NCBI GenBank assembly: GCA_001464425.1
Contig: LNEK01000022.1
Coordinates: forward strand, 1-64,000
From: Alphaproteobacteria bacterium Ga0077535
Lineage (GTDB): Bacteria; Pseudomonadota; Alphaproteobacteria; Caulobacterales; Aquidulcibacteraceae
DNA: 64,000 nucleotides
Direction: 5' to 3'
This document shows positions 43,861 to 52,318 of this stretch, one piece after another. A program made the position numbers and the translations under genes. Each line of letters starts with the position of its first letter. The first letter of the stretch is position 1. The notes under the pieces are model-generated. The model ran no database searches and was not told where the DNA came from. It saw only the letters and a list, made by a program, of their open reading frames with translations.

Positions 43861-43888
43861 TAGGCGCCGCTAAATTGGGAGAACAGAG

Positions 43889-44191
43889 ATGACGACCAGT
43901 ACACGCCCACGGCTGATATCAAGCGCCATTTTCGGAATCTTGATCGGCGCCCTCTACATCGCGGTCCTTGGCGGCATCTTGTACTACACCGAGATGCGCG
44001 ATCGTCACAATGACAGCCTCGCACTCCAGCTTGAAACTCAAAGCATGCAGCGCGAGCGGCTGCGCGGTCTCGTCAACGAGATCGTCCAAGACAACAAAGA
44101 CTTGGCCGCGATCGCAGGCCGCCGCCTGGCGCCGCAGAGCTATCCACTTTCACCCGACCCCTCAGTCGACCCGCGCGACACTCGGCGCTGA
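43889..44191 (+). CDS. Small single-pass membrane protein
   Basis: The 100-residue protein has one helix (SAIFGILIGALYIAVLGGILYY, about 11-32), then a charged helical stretch with coiled-coil character and a Pro/Ser/Asp-rich end containing RLAPQSYPLSPDP. TTGGGAGAACAGAG precedes the ATG. It is the middle gene of the TPR lipoprotein cluster. A similar LEPRAYPP element occurs in the next protein, hinting that the two are related. Confidence 0.75.
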   Translation: MTTSTRPRLISSAIFGILIGALYIAVLGGILYYTEMRDRHNDSLALQLETQSMQRERLRGLVNEIVQDNKDLAAIAGRRLAPQSYPLSPDPSVDPRDTRR

Positions 44192-44218
44192 TATCAGCCG
44201 CATCAAGGAGTCACTGCT

Positions 44219-44647
44219 ATGAACGAGCAATCAAACACCACCAACGCCGCTCCGCTCTGGAACGGATGGGCGATGGGCATGTTTGCGGGCCTAATCGCGC
44301 TTTGTGGAATCTTCTTTGGCTGGACGAAGACCATACATTTAGACAATCGCTGGGCTCACTTATCGAGCGAGTTTCAGGCCACGTGCAGAGATCAGGAAGT
44401 CCTGGGGGCCGTGATTGACGATCTCATCGAAGGTGATGGCGGCAATCGCGAACTGCGCGCGGAGTTCCGCCAGCTTGAGCCGCGCGCATATCCTCCGGCG
44501 GAAGTCGACGTTTCCGACATAGCTCCACCAACGTATGACGCTGACAGCGTCACGCGCGTCTTCCCCGAACTTGTCGCCCTGCGGCAATATTCCTGCGAAA
44601 CACTACCGGCGCCGCACGCACCGAGCGTCTTCTCTAACCAAGGATGA
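44219..44647 (+). CDS. Small single-pass membrane protein
   Basis: The 142-residue protein has one helix (MGMFAGLIALCGIFFGW, about 19-38), then a region with two Cys (ATCRDQEV and QYSCETLP) that may pair in the periplasm. The middle part (LRAEFRQLEPRAYPPAE) resembles the preceding protein's RLAPQSYPLSP segment. AGGAG precedes the ATG. It is the last gene of the cluster; function unknown. Confidence 0.75.
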   Translation: MNEQSNTTNAAPLWNGWAMGMFAGLIALCGIFFGWTKTIHLDNRWAHLSSEFQATCRDQEVLGAVIDDLIEGDGGNRELRAEFRQLEPRAYPPAEVDVSDIAPPTYDADSVTRVFPELVALRQYSCETLPAPHAPSVFSNQG

Positions 44648-44669
44648 TCGCAAAGCGGGTTCCTGCAAG

Positions 44670-45464
44670 CTAGTCTCCACTGAACTTTGGTTCACGCCCC
44701 TCGAGAAAGGACGCCACCCCTTCAGCGAAATCGTCGGAGCGCTCCATCAACGCAAATGCTTCAAGATCGCGGTGTGCAGTCGCCTGACTGAGCGCCAAGG
44801 CCGCCACGTTCACGTCACGTTTGACCATCTTGAGAGCAGTTGGCGGTAGCGCTGCGGCGGCGTTTGCGAACGCCATCGCGCGCGCCAGCGCTTGGCCGTC
44901 TTCTGAGACGGCGTCTGCTAAGCCCCAAGCGAGCGCGGTCGCCGCATCGACCTTTTCGCACAAGGCTGCGAGACGCTTTGCCCGCGCCGGGCCCACGAGG
45001 GCGGTCATGCGCGGGATCGAGCCCCAGCTCATAGTCATGCCGCGGGCTACTTCAGGCACATACACAGTCGCCGATTTCGCCATCACGCGAAGATCGCACG
45101 CAACGGCAAGCGCTGCGCCCCCGCCAACGCACCAGCCCTCGATCGCCACGATGGTGAGCGCGTCAATCTTCTCGAACGCTTCGCACATCTCCGGCCCCAT
45201 GCGCAGAGAGATTCGGCGATTGGCAAGTTTGTGAGCGCGCTGCTCGATGCGAGCGGGATCCCTGAGATCGGCGCCAAGTGTGAAATTCTGCGCTTGGCCT
45301 GCAAGTATGACAGCGGAGATATCGGGGCGCGCATGAAAGCTGCGTGCTGCGTCGGTCAGCTGGCGCATCGCGTCCGTTGAAAGGGCGTTGGCCTTGTCGC
45401 CTCGATCAAACCGCACAATGGCGATGCGGCCGCCAATTTCGATACTGACCGCGGGTTCTGACAT
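44670..45464 (-). CDS. Enoyl-CoA hydratase/isomerase family protein
   Basis: The 264-residue crotonase-fold enzyme has oxyanion-hole segments NFTLGADLRD and WCVGGGAALAVACDLRVMA. In the first the usual GG of hydratases is replaced, so the exact reaction (hydratase, isomerase or hydrolase) is open. The start at 45464 gives the family N-terminus MSEPAVSIEI; the ATG at 45524 would add 20 residues and overlap the flavoprotein stop. It is probably cotranscribed with the flavin monooxygenase upstream and acts on acyl-CoA in the cytoplasm. Confidence 0.88.
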   Translation of the reverse strand: MSEPAVSIEIGGRIAIVRFDRGDKANALSTDAMRQLTDAARSFHARPDISAVILAGQAQNFTLGADLRDPARIEQRAHKLANRRISLRMGPEMCEAFEKIDALTIVAIEGWCVGGGAALAVACDLRVMAKSATVYVPEVARGMTMSWGSIPRMTALVGPARAKRLAALCEKVDAATALAWGLADAVSEDGQALARAMAFANAAAALPPTALKMVKRDVNVAALALSQATAHRDLEAFALMERSDDFAEGVASFLEGREPKFSGD

Positions 45465-45523
45465 GGCGTTGTGTTTCCCATCGGCGCCGCAACACGGGAC
45501 ATACGAGCGCCAAAGCTCGGACA

Positions 45524-46990
45524 TTAGACGTAGCCGAACTCGGGGCCGTCAAGATCAATCGCCGGCAGCTCATCCTTCTCGCGCCAATAATCTTGGGTGT
45601 GCTGCCACTCATACTTGGCGCCGCGTTTGGGCATGAGCTGCATGCGGCGCATCAAATAGCCGGGGTTGAAGTTCTCCGGATCGATCCATGGCAAGATCTC
45701 CATGTTCTTATCGCCGTCCGGGATCGCGACTTCGACGCGGCGCGCGCCGTTTTCATCCATGTGCTTCAACAACCGGCAAACAAAACCGCCAAGCAGATCG
45801 ACGCGCAGCGTCCAGCTGGCGCGGAAGTAGCCGAACACCCAGACCATGTTCGGCACGCCGGTGAACATCATGCCGCGATAGGTGACCGTATCGGCGAAAT
45901 CGATCGGCGCCCCATCGACAAAGAATGGAATGGCGCCAAGGACACTCAGATTAAAACCGGTGGCCGTTATCACCACATCGGCCTTTAGCTCTTCGCCTGA
46001 TTTCAAAAGCACGCCCGCTTCTGTGAAGCGCAAGATCTCGTCGGTCACCATCGTGGCTTTGCCGGCCGCGATGCCCTGAAAGAGATCGCCATCGGGCACA
46101 AAAGCGATACGCTGGCGCCATGGTCGATAATGCGGCGTAAAGTGCTTCATATCGTAATCGGCGCCGAGAAACAGGCGCACGCCAGAAAGCAATTCTTCAC
46201 GCAGCGGTTCTGGATCTTCGAACGAACGGCGCGTGAATTGATCCTGATCGTAGAGGATCTTCTTGCGTGCAACATCGTGGATCGTCATTTCATCCACCCC
46301 GATCGAGCGCAGCATTTCGACCAATTCGTTGATGTTGCGGCCTGGGATGAAATAGGTCGGTGATCGTTGCAGCACGGTGACGTGCTTTGCGACGGCGGCG
46401 ATCGCGGGAACGATTGTGGCTGCGGTGGCGCCCGAACCAATGACGAGCAGCTCCTTGTCTTTAAGATCGATGTCTTTCGGCCACGTCTGCGGGTGAACGA
46501 TGCGGCCTTTATAATCTCCCATGCCCGGCCAATCGGGCGTGTAACCCTCTCGATGCTCGTAATAGCCCTGGCACATCCAAAGGAAGTTGCAGGTGAAGAC
46601 CAATCGCTCTGGCGTATCGGCGCGCGCGGCTTCCAGCGTCCAAAGATTGGTGTCGCGTGAGAACGCGGCCGAACTGATCTTGTGCTTATAACGAATGTGC
46701 GGCGCGAGAGCGTTTTCTTCGATCACCTCGCCTAAATAGTCCAGAATTTCCGCAGCTTTGGCGATGGGCGCGCCCAGCCACGGCTTGAAGCGATAGCCAA
46801 AGGTGTAAAGGTCGCTGTCAGAGCGGATGCCAGGATAGGTGTGCGTCAGCCAGGTGCCGCCGAAACTCTCAAGCGCGTCAAGGACGAGGAACGACTTCTC
46901 CGGGCATTGCTGCTTCAGGTGATAGGCCGAACCGATGCCTGAGATGCCGGCGCCCACGATCAGCACGTCGAAATGTTCGCTCATGGACAT
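45524..46990 (-). CDS. Flavin-containing (Baeyer-Villiger type) monooxygenase
   Basis: The 488-residue NADPH/FAD enzyme has FAD site VLIVGAGISGIGSAYHL at the N-terminus, then the GGTWLTHTYPGIRSD segment. A monooxygenase fingerprint-like region surrounds HPQTWPKDIDLKDKELLVIGSGATAATIVP (NADPH Rossmann motif), and the ATG motif is VVITATGFNLSV. Likely oxygenation of ketones or other soft substrates. ATGs at 46990 and 46984 are both possible. An FNR-type site is centred about 75 bp upstream. Confidence 0.93.
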   Translation of the reverse strand: MSMSEHFDVLIVGAGISGIGSAYHLKQQCPEKSFLVLDALESFGGTWLTHTYPGIRSDSDLYTFGYRFKPWLGAPIAKAAEILDYLGEVIEENALAPHIRYKHKISSAAFSRDTNLWTLEAARADTPERLVFTCNFLWMCQGYYEHREGYTPDWPGMGDYKGRIVHPQTWPKDIDLKDKELLVIGSGATAATIVPAIAAVAKHVTVLQRSPTYFIPGRNINELVEMLRSIGVDEMTIHDVARKKILYDQDQFTRRSFEDPEPLREELLSGVRLFLGADYDMKHFTPHYRPWRQRIAFVPDGDLFQGIAAGKATMVTDEILRFTEAGVLLKSGEELKADVVITATGFNLSVLGAIPFFVDGAPIDFADTVTYRGMMFTGVPNMVWVFGYFRASWTLRVDLLGGFVCRLLKHMDENGARRVEVAIPDGDKNMEILPWIDPENFNPGYLMRRMQLMPKRGAKYEWQHTQDYWREKDELPAIDLDGPEFGYV

Positions 46991-47058
46991 GTCTCGCAAG
47001 GGTCAAACTGAGCTTCAAGCTCCTTAGCACACGATGCAGCAACCGGCGGTTCGCACAC

Positions 47059-47072
47059 TTGCGCGCAATCAA
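47059..47072. promoter_or_regulatory. FNR/FixK-type operator (flavin monooxygenase)
   Basis: TTGCGCGCAATCAA (other strand TTGATTGCGCGCAA) has a perfect ATCAA half and is centred about 75 bp from the start at 46990. Confidence 0.55.
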
Positions 47073-47243
47073 TGCCGCAATGGCGCCCGCGAGCGGCAGA
47101 CCGGGAGGATTGCGCGCATGTGTTGGTCAATTGCTTGGCGCCAATCATGGCCCAATCTCGCAAATGGCGCCGAAAGGCTCCATCGACATGCTCGTGAGAG
47201 CGCCGCCTTCCGTGCTGACGCTTGGTATTTCGTAGATCAGCTC

Positions 47244-47257
47244 TTGATCTGGCTCAA
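47244..47257. promoter_or_regulatory. FNR/FixK-type operator (ArsR operon)
   Basis: TTGATCTGGCTCAA is identical to the site before ppk2 (35060-35073) and is centred 65 bp before the ATG at 47316. Confidence 0.7.
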
Positions 47258-47315
47258 TGCGCCAAAAGCCGCGACCGCGAAGTTAAATGCGCTCCTGCGC
47301 ATATGCGGTTTTCCC

Positions 47316-47627
47316 ATGATTCGACTCCCCTCAATTATCGCGGCCCTGGCCGAACCCACGCGCCTTAGCGCCACGCGTCTGCTCTGGGATGGCGAGGAGC
47401 ACTGCGTGTGCGAACTCATGGAGCTCTTGGGCGCCACCCAATCGCGCATGTCACGTCACATGAGCGTGCTTAAAGCGGCGGGCCTCGTGCTCGACAGGCG
47501 CGACGCCCAATGGGTCCGCTATCGGCGCAATCCAAAACTTGATCCGGCTGTCACGCGCATGGTCGCGGCCATCGTGCGCGCGGCGGACGCCTTGGATGAG
47601 CCCTTGGGCGCCAGAGACGCCGCATGA
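47316..47627 (+). CDS. ArsR-family metalloregulator
   Basis: The 103-residue winged-helix repressor has the sensor helix motif EHCVCELMELLG (Cys-Val-Cys, the arsenite or thiol-metal site of ArsR), then the recognition helix SRMSRHMSVLKAAGLV. It would dissociate from DNA on binding As(III), Sb(III) or a soft metal. The ATG at 47316 matches family length. Its stop overlaps the ATG of the permease by 4 bases, so it heads a five-gene operon. Confidence 0.9.
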   Translation: MIRLPSIIAALAEPTRLSATRLLWDGEEHCVCELMELLGATQSRMSRHMSVLKAAGLVLDRRDAQWVRYRRNPKLDPAVTRMVAAIVRAADALDEPLGARDAA

Positions 47628-48688
47628 GCAGCCATGCGCCCGCCAATCCGACGCCCCAGGCGTTTGATCGACAGAATCTGCGCTGGGTTGCAGGCGCGGC
47701 GTGCTTCATCCTTGTGTGGTTTGCGACTTACGGCCAGCTTGTCGCCTTTTCCGAATGGGCGACCTCGCATCTACCGCTCACGCCTGACAGCCGCGCCTAC
47801 GAAGCGGTGAAGTTCTTCATCTACGACACGCCCAAAGTGCTGATGCTGCTGACGCTCGTGGTTTTCGCAATGGGCGTTATCCGCAGCTTCTTCTCGCCTG
47901 AGCGCACGCGCGCGCTGTTGGCGGGTAAGGCCGAGGGCGTAGGCAATGTCGCCGCGGCGGGGCTGGGCATTGTCACGCCCTTCTGTTCTTGCTCGGCCGT
48001 GCCGCTCTTTATCGGTTTCGTATCGGCGGGCGTGCCGCTTGGCGTCACCTTCTCGTTCCTGATAGCGGCGCCCATGGTCAATGAAGTGGCGCTTGGGCTC
48101 TTGTTCGCGCTGCTGGGCTGGAAAGTTGCGCTCACCTATCTGGCTTTCGGGTTGGGCGTCGCCATCGTCGCCGGCTGGGTGATCGGCCGGCTTCATCTGG
48201 AGGGATGGCTCGAAGAGTGGGTGCGCAATGTGCGCGCCGGCGCGGTCGACTTGCCCACTGAGAACACGACGATCGTTGATCGCATCAAAGCCGGCATCGA
48301 GGCGGTCAAGGACATTCTCGGCAAAGTTTGGATTTGGATCATTGCAGGCATCGCCGCCGGCGCGTTCATTCACGGCTATGCGCCGGAGGAACTGCTGGCG
48401 TCGATCATGGGCCGCGACGCCTGGTGGTCAGTGCCAGCCGCCGTGGTGCTCGGCATTCCCATGTATTCCAACGCCGCTGGGATCATTCCTGTGGTCGAGG
48501 CGTTGCTCGGAAAGGGCGCTGCTCTCGGCACGACTCTCGCCTTCATGATGAGCGTGATCGCACTGTCGTTGCCTGAGATGATCATCCTGCGCAAAGTGCT
48601 GAGCTTGAAGCTCATCGCCGTTTTCGTCGCCGTCGTAGGTCTTGGCATTCTGACGGTGGGCTTTCTGTTCAATTTCCTCTTCCCTTGA
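47624..48688 (+). CDS. Permease of the UPF0718 (ArsP-like, DUF318) family
   Basis: The 354-residue protein has about eight to ten membrane helices. The hallmark is TPFCSCSAVPLFIGFVSAGVPLGVTFSFL, with a Cys-Ser-Cys pair in a membrane-embedded loop, and a repeat of the fold in the C-terminal half (GIPMYSNAAGIIPVVEALLGKG). Related ArsP proteins export organoarsenicals; other members are linked to thioredoxin-like partners and unknown metals. It is coupled to ArsR and followed by such a thioredoxin-like protein. Confidence 0.92.
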   Translation: MSSHAPANPTPQAFDRQNLRWVAGAACFILVWFATYGQLVAFSEWATSHLPLTPDSRAYEAVKFFIYDTPKVLMLLTLVVFAMGVIRSFFSPERTRALLAGKAEGVGNVAAAGLGIVTPFCSCSAVPLFIGFVSAGVPLGVTFSFLIAAPMVNEVALGLLFALLGWKVALTYLAFGLGVAIVAGWVIGRLHLEGWLEEWVRNVRAGAVDLPTENTTIVDRIKAGIEAVKDILGKVWIWIIAGIAAGAFIHGYAPEELLASIMGRDAWWSVPAAVVLGIPMYSNAAGIIPVVEALLGKGAALGTTLAFMMSVIALSLPEMIILRKVLSLKLIAVFVAVVGLGILTVGFLFNFLFP

Positions 48689-48703
48689 AGAAAGGCGCTC
48701 CCC

Positions 48704-48940
48704 ATGCGTGACGTCAAAGTTCTCGGTCCCGGCTGCAAACGCTGCGACACCACGATCGACATGGTCAAGGCCGAGGCCGCGCGGCTTGGCGTTGACGTAA
48801 ACGTCGAGAAAGTCACGGACTACGCGCAGATCGCGAGCCATGGCGTCGTCTCTACACCCGGCATCGTGATCGACGGCAAACTGGTGCATGCGGGGGGCCT
48901 GCCGAAGTCCGAAGATTTGGCGAAATGGCTGAAAAGCTGA
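48704..48940 (+). CDS. Small thioredoxin-family (redox-active disulfide) protein
   Basis: The 78-residue protein has GPGCKRCDTTIDMV at the start (CxxC active site) and the cis-Pro region VVSTPGIVIDGKLVHAG. This is the small thioredoxin-like form usually encoded beside UPF0718 permeases, probably reducing or handing a thiol-bound substrate to the permease. It starts 15 bases after the permease and its end overlaps the OsmC gene by 16 bases. Confidence 0.92.
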   Translation: MRDVKVLGPGCKRCDTTIDMVKAEAARLGVDVNVEKVTDYAQIASHGVVSTPGIVIDGKLVHAGGLPKSEDLAKWLKS

Positions 48941-49353
48941 TGCTCGAATATCAGGTGAGCGCGCGGCGCGTCGATGCGCATGGCGGCATAGCGCAAACCA
49001 AAGCCGCGTCGATCACGCTCGACACCGATGTCGCCGGGCGGACGGACGCCTTCAATCCCGCCGAATTGCTGCTCGCATCGATCGCCGCTTGCATGATCAA
49101 GGGCGCTGAGCGCGTGGCGCCAATGATCAAGTTTGAGCTGCGCGGCATGGACGTGCGCCTGCATGGCGTCCGCCAGGATGCGCCGCCGAAGATGATGCGA
49201 ATTGATTATGAGATCATCGTCGATACGCCGGAGAGCGATCAACGCCTCGACCTGCTGCACAAGAACATTCGCAAGTACGGCACTGTATCCAACACTATCG
49301 CCGCCGCCACTGAACTCAATGGCGTGATCCGTCGCGCGCATGCGGAGACCTGA
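48925..49353 (+). CDS. OsmC-family protein
   Basis: The 142-residue OsmC fold protein has NPAELLLASIAACMIKGAERVAP, with the single conserved Cys on the central helix. The usual first Cys of OsmC/Ohr peroxidases falls in that helix; the second (normally further on) is not evident, as in the YhfA-type subgroup. Possible thiol-dependent reduction of hydroperoxides or a binding role. It overlaps the thioredoxin-like gene by 16 bases. Confidence 0.88.
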   Translation: MAEKLMLEYQVSARRVDAHGGIAQTKAASITLDTDVAGRTDAFNPAELLLASIAACMIKGAERVAPMIKFELRGMDVRLHGVRQDAPPKMMRIDYEIIVDTPESDQRLDLLHKNIRKYGTVSNTIAAATELNGVIRRAHAET

Positions 49354-49357
49354 TCTC

Positions 49358-50626
49358 ATGATGGGCGAACACGCCCGCGCGGCCGCCAACCAGCTCAATC
49401 GAGAATGCTTCTGTGTCACGCTCGATCAAGAGGCCCTCGCCAGCGCGCTGCACAATGAAGTCGGCGATGGCGATTTTTACGCCATGCTCACGCGAACGCG
49501 CCCTCACCTCTTTTCGCAGGCGCCGGTCTTTCTGCCCAACGCAGATCGCGACGCCATGCAGGCGATCGTCAATGCCGTCGAAGCGGCCGCGCGCCTGCCC
49601 GCCTATCAGAAGACGGTGCTGGCCTGGGCGCCCCCAATCGCCCGCCTCGATCATGGCCCGGCCGGCGCCTTTATGGGCTATGACTTTCATCTGACGCCGG
49701 AGGGTGCGAAACTCATCGAGATCAACACCAATGCCGGCGGCGCTTTTCTGAACGCGTTCCTCGCCCGCGCCCAGGTCGCCTGCTGCGCTGAAGTCGAGCG
49801 CGCGCTTGCTCTCTCGTCGCTGGCGGCCTTCGATGACGCGGTCATCGCTATGTTCAATGAAGAATGGCGCCGCCAGGGCCGCGCCGATCCGCTGCGGCGT
49901 ATCGCTATCGTCGATCGACAGCCGCAAGAGCAATATCTCTATCCTGAGTTCTTGCTGGCCAAGCGCCTGTTCGAACGAAACGGCATTGAAGTGGTGATCG
50001 CCGATCCATCGCAACTGCGCTTCGAGTGCGACCTGCTTTGCCATAGCGGGCGCCCGATTGACCTTATCTACAACCGCCTGGTCGACTTCGCCCTTGAAGC
50101 GCCTGAACACGCTGCGATCAGAACGGCCTATGAGGGCGGCGCCGTCGTCGTCACGCCGAACCCGCGCAACCACGCTTTGCTTGCCGACAAACGCAACCTC
50201 GTTCTGCTCTGCGACCGCGGGCAACTTGCCGACTGGGGGCTGTCACACCAACACCTCGCAGCGCTTAAGGGCGTGCCCGCGACGCTACGCATAAACAGCG
50301 CGAACGCCGATGAACTTTGGGCAGAGCGCAAAGGTTATTTTTTCAAACCTGCGGCCGGCCATGGCGGCAAGGCCGTGTATCGCGGCGACAAACTGACCAA
50401 GGGCGTTTGGACCAACATCCTCGCCGGTGACTACATCGCGCAAACCATCGCACCGCCGAGCGAGCGGACGATAAAACTGGACGGCGAGCGGGTGCAGAGG
50501 AAAGTGGATGTGCGCCTCTATACCTATGACGGCGCAATCGTGATCTCGGCGGCTCGGCTCTATCAGGGCCAGACCACGAACTTCCGCACGCCGGGCGGCG
50601 GCTTCGCGCCGGTCTTCTTTGTCTAA
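49358..50626 (+). CDS. ATP-grasp-like ligase of unknown substrate
   Basis: The 422-residue protein resembles glutathione-synthase-like ATP-grasp ligases. It has GAFMGYDFHLTPEGAKLIEINTNAGGAFLNAF (an E-I-N-T-N acid cluster that would bind Mg-ATP) and IDLIYNRLVDFAL. The C-terminal grasp region is GYFFKPAAGHGGKAVYRGDKL, and the end is GGGFAPVFFV. The EINTN cluster lies N-terminal to the FKP loop, so a circularly permuted arrangement is possible. The start at 49358 has GGAG ten bases upstream. It is the last gene of the ArsR operon, so a thiol ligand or peptide for metal handling is a fair guess. Confidence 0.75.
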   Translation: MMGEHARAAANQLNRECFCVTLDQEALASALHNEVGDGDFYAMLTRTRPHLFSQAPVFLPNADRDAMQAIVNAVEAAARLPAYQKTVLAWAPPIARLDHGPAGAFMGYDFHLTPEGAKLIEINTNAGGAFLNAFLARAQVACCAEVERALALSSLAAFDDAVIAMFNEEWRRQGRADPLRRIAIVDRQPQEQYLYPEFLLAKRLFERNGIEVVIADPSQLRFECDLLCHSGRPIDLIYNRLVDFALEAPEHAAIRTAYEGGAVVVTPNPRNHALLADKRNLVLLCDRGQLADWGLSHQHLAALKGVPATLRINSANADELWAERKGYFFKPAAGHGGKAVYRGDKLTKGVWTNILAGDYIAQTIAPPSERTIKLDGERVQRKVDVRLYTYDGAIVISAARLYQGQTTNFRTPGGGFAPVFFV

Positions 50627-50833
50627 GCCTCTCGCTGGCGCACCGATCGGGCCCGCCAGATCCAAAATCCGTCTCTCGCTATGCTGGAAAGCGCGTGCTT
50701 GGCCGCAAGCCGACATTTTAGGTCCCCGAGACGATCGCGACCCTTTTCCCAGTTTGACATGACGCAAAATCGCCAGGCGACCGGCAACGGAATATAGTCG
50801 ATAGGGCCAGGTCAAACTGCGCGCAGATCGTCG
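50627..50833. other. Intergenic
   Basis: These 207 bases lie between the ATP-grasp stop and the small leftward membrane-protein gene. An inverted CTGGC/GCCAG pair follows the stop (about 50635-50662) without a T-run. Nothing else was recognised. Confidence 0.4.
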
Positions 50834-50992
50834 TCAGCGAACGAATGCCGTGAGCTCGACCCCCGAAAACAGCGCCACCACACCAGGACTCCCAAACCGC
50901 ACAACCAGTGTCGTTGTGACCAAGATGGCGCTCACCAGGCACACAATAGCCAGAGCTTCGACCGGGCTCGTGCGCGACGTCTGACGATCCAT
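50834..50992 (-). CDS. 52-residue single-pass membrane protein
   Basis: An ATG at 50992 is preceded by AGGGAGGCAGCGAA, a strong and well-spaced ribosome-binding site. The frame gives MDRQTSRTSPVEALAI, a hydrophobic helix (about residues 11-33, VCLVSAILVTTTLVV), then a short Gly/Val-rich tail ending TAFVR and TGA at 50834. The basic, polar N-terminus suggests N-in topology. No family is recognised. It is an isolated monocistronic gene beside the third Usp. Confidence 0.6.
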   Translation of the reverse strand: MDRQTSRTSPVEALAIVCLVSAILVTTTLVVRFGSPGVVALFSGVELTAFVR

Positions 50993-51391
50993 TTCGCTGC
51001 CTCCCTACGCGCTGGGGCTCTGGCCTCTTCTTAAGTCCGCATGAGCTCCGCGCTTCTGCTCAGCGCGGTTGAGCAGCATATGCGACGCCCGACAAAATCG
51101 AACATGGCCTCGCCCCTTGGTCAAGATCGAACCACAAATCGACTGGGCCCGCACCAGGATGTCTATCGGCTGGATTGCTGCAGTGCGGTGCCTTGGACGA
51201 GCGTTGCGCGTAGCGGCAATTTCACGAGCAGCGGCCTCACCCAATCAAGCCGTTCGCTTAAAGGCCTGGGCTCGCCCGCACGCCAACGCGTTGGCGGACA
51301 TTCGGCATTCGCCAACTTGGTGCTCACGCCACTCGATCGCGGCCTTGCGGACAATCAATGCCCGCGCTCCCATCGCGCTTAGCGTGCGTCC
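50993..51391. other. Divergent intergenic region before third Usp
   Basis: These 399 bases have no credible gene; frames on both strands are polar, mixed and lack ribosome-binding sites. An FNR-type site at 51345 faces the Usp gene. Confidence 0.5.
51345..51358. promoter_or_regulatory. FNR/FixK-type operator (third usp)
   Basis: TTGCGGACAATCAA (other strand TTGATTGTCCGCAA) has a perfect ATCAA half and is centred 40 bp before the start at 51392. Confidence 0.6.
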
Positions 51392-52207
51392 ATGATCAAA
51401 GACATTCTACTCATTGCAGTTGCGGATGATCCAGGAGAAGCGGGTCTCGACTTGGCCGCGGCCGTCACTGCCAACGCTGGCGCTTGTCTGCGCTGCATTG
51501 GTCTTGGCGTCCTGCCGGACGGCTATCTCGGTTTTTCCGAAAACGCCGAGACCGTGGAAGTTGCGCAAGCGCGCCGTGAGCAGCGCGCGCAATTTGATGA
51601 ATTTGATCGGCTGCTTAAAAGGCGCAGCCCCCCGATCCCGTCCGTCTTCGTTGCAGCCTATCCCAAGACCATCGTCCAAACGATTGCAAGCGCGGCGCAC
51701 CAAAGCGACGCCATTGTGGTCCGAGCGCCCGCCCTCAGCCACGACCAGCCCCACGGCTCAATTATCGAAGCTGCGCTGTTTGAAGGCGGTGCGCCGGTGT
51801 TTGTGGCGCCACGGCACTGGCGTGCGAGCGCCCTGGGCCAGCGCGTATTGGTTTGCTGGGACAACAGCGCCTCGGCTGCGCGCGCCGCCCACGCTGCGCT
51901 AAACTTTGTTGCGCCGGACGCGCAACTCGTCGTCGTTCAGGTCGCAGACGCGGCGCATAAAGATGACGCGTCAGGACGCGCGTTTGCAGCGCATCTGGCG
52001 CGCGCGACCATCCGCGCCGAGTGGCGCAGCTACGACCGCACGGAGGCCGACATTGCCAGCACCTTAGACCACATAGCCCGTGAGATCAGCGCAGATCTGA
52101 TCATCATGGGCGGCTACCGGCATTCACCGGCACGGCAATCCCTGTTTGGCGGCGTCACCAGAGCATTGCTGCACGCGCCACGCTTGCCGCTCTTGTTGAG
52201 CCATTAA
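51392..52207 (+). CDS. Universal stress protein, tandem-domain UspA family
   Basis: The 271-residue protein has two Usp domains; the second ends DLIIMGGYRHSPARQSLFGGVTRAL and a terminal SH. In this copy the loop reads GGYRHSPAR, replacing the second Gly of the GxxG nucleotide loop with Arg, so ATP binding may differ from the two Usp proteins at 2.4-4.4 kb. The first domain is less conserved. The start is MIKDILLIAVADD. An FNR-type site is 40 bp upstream. Confidence 0.9.
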   Translation: MIKDILLIAVADDPGEAGLDLAAAVTANAGACLRCIGLGVLPDGYLGFSENAETVEVAQARREQRAQFDEFDRLLKRRSPPIPSVFVAAYPKTIVQTIASAAHQSDAIVVRAPALSHDQPHGSIIEAALFEGGAPVFVAPRHWRASALGQRVLVCWDNSASAARAAHAALNFVAPDAQLVVVQVADAAHKDDASGRAFAAHLARATIRAEWRSYDRTEADIASTLDHIAREISADLIIMGGYRHSPARQSLFGGVTRALLHAPRLPLLLSH

Positions 52208-52318
52208 AGCCGCGCGGTCGCAATTGCCTCCCTAAAGCGCCCTTGCATTGGCGGGCCGATGGTCGCCAGCGAATAGCCAAGCCCCGCAACTCTTCATCGA
52301 CGCGATCTAGCGTCGACA

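Larger units (their letters stand above)
47000..47315. other. Divergent intergenic region with two FNR-type operators
   Basis: These 316 bases lie between the monooxygenase and ArsR starts. Sites at 47059-47072 and 47244-47257 each face one gene. No additional gene is convincing; the open frame running into the ArsR gene from 47034 has no ribosome-binding site. Confidence 0.55.

Noticed and set aside
51124-51137. TTGGTCAAGATCGA as an FNR-type site before the third Usp
   Set aside because: Both half-sites are altered; a better site lies at 51345-51358.
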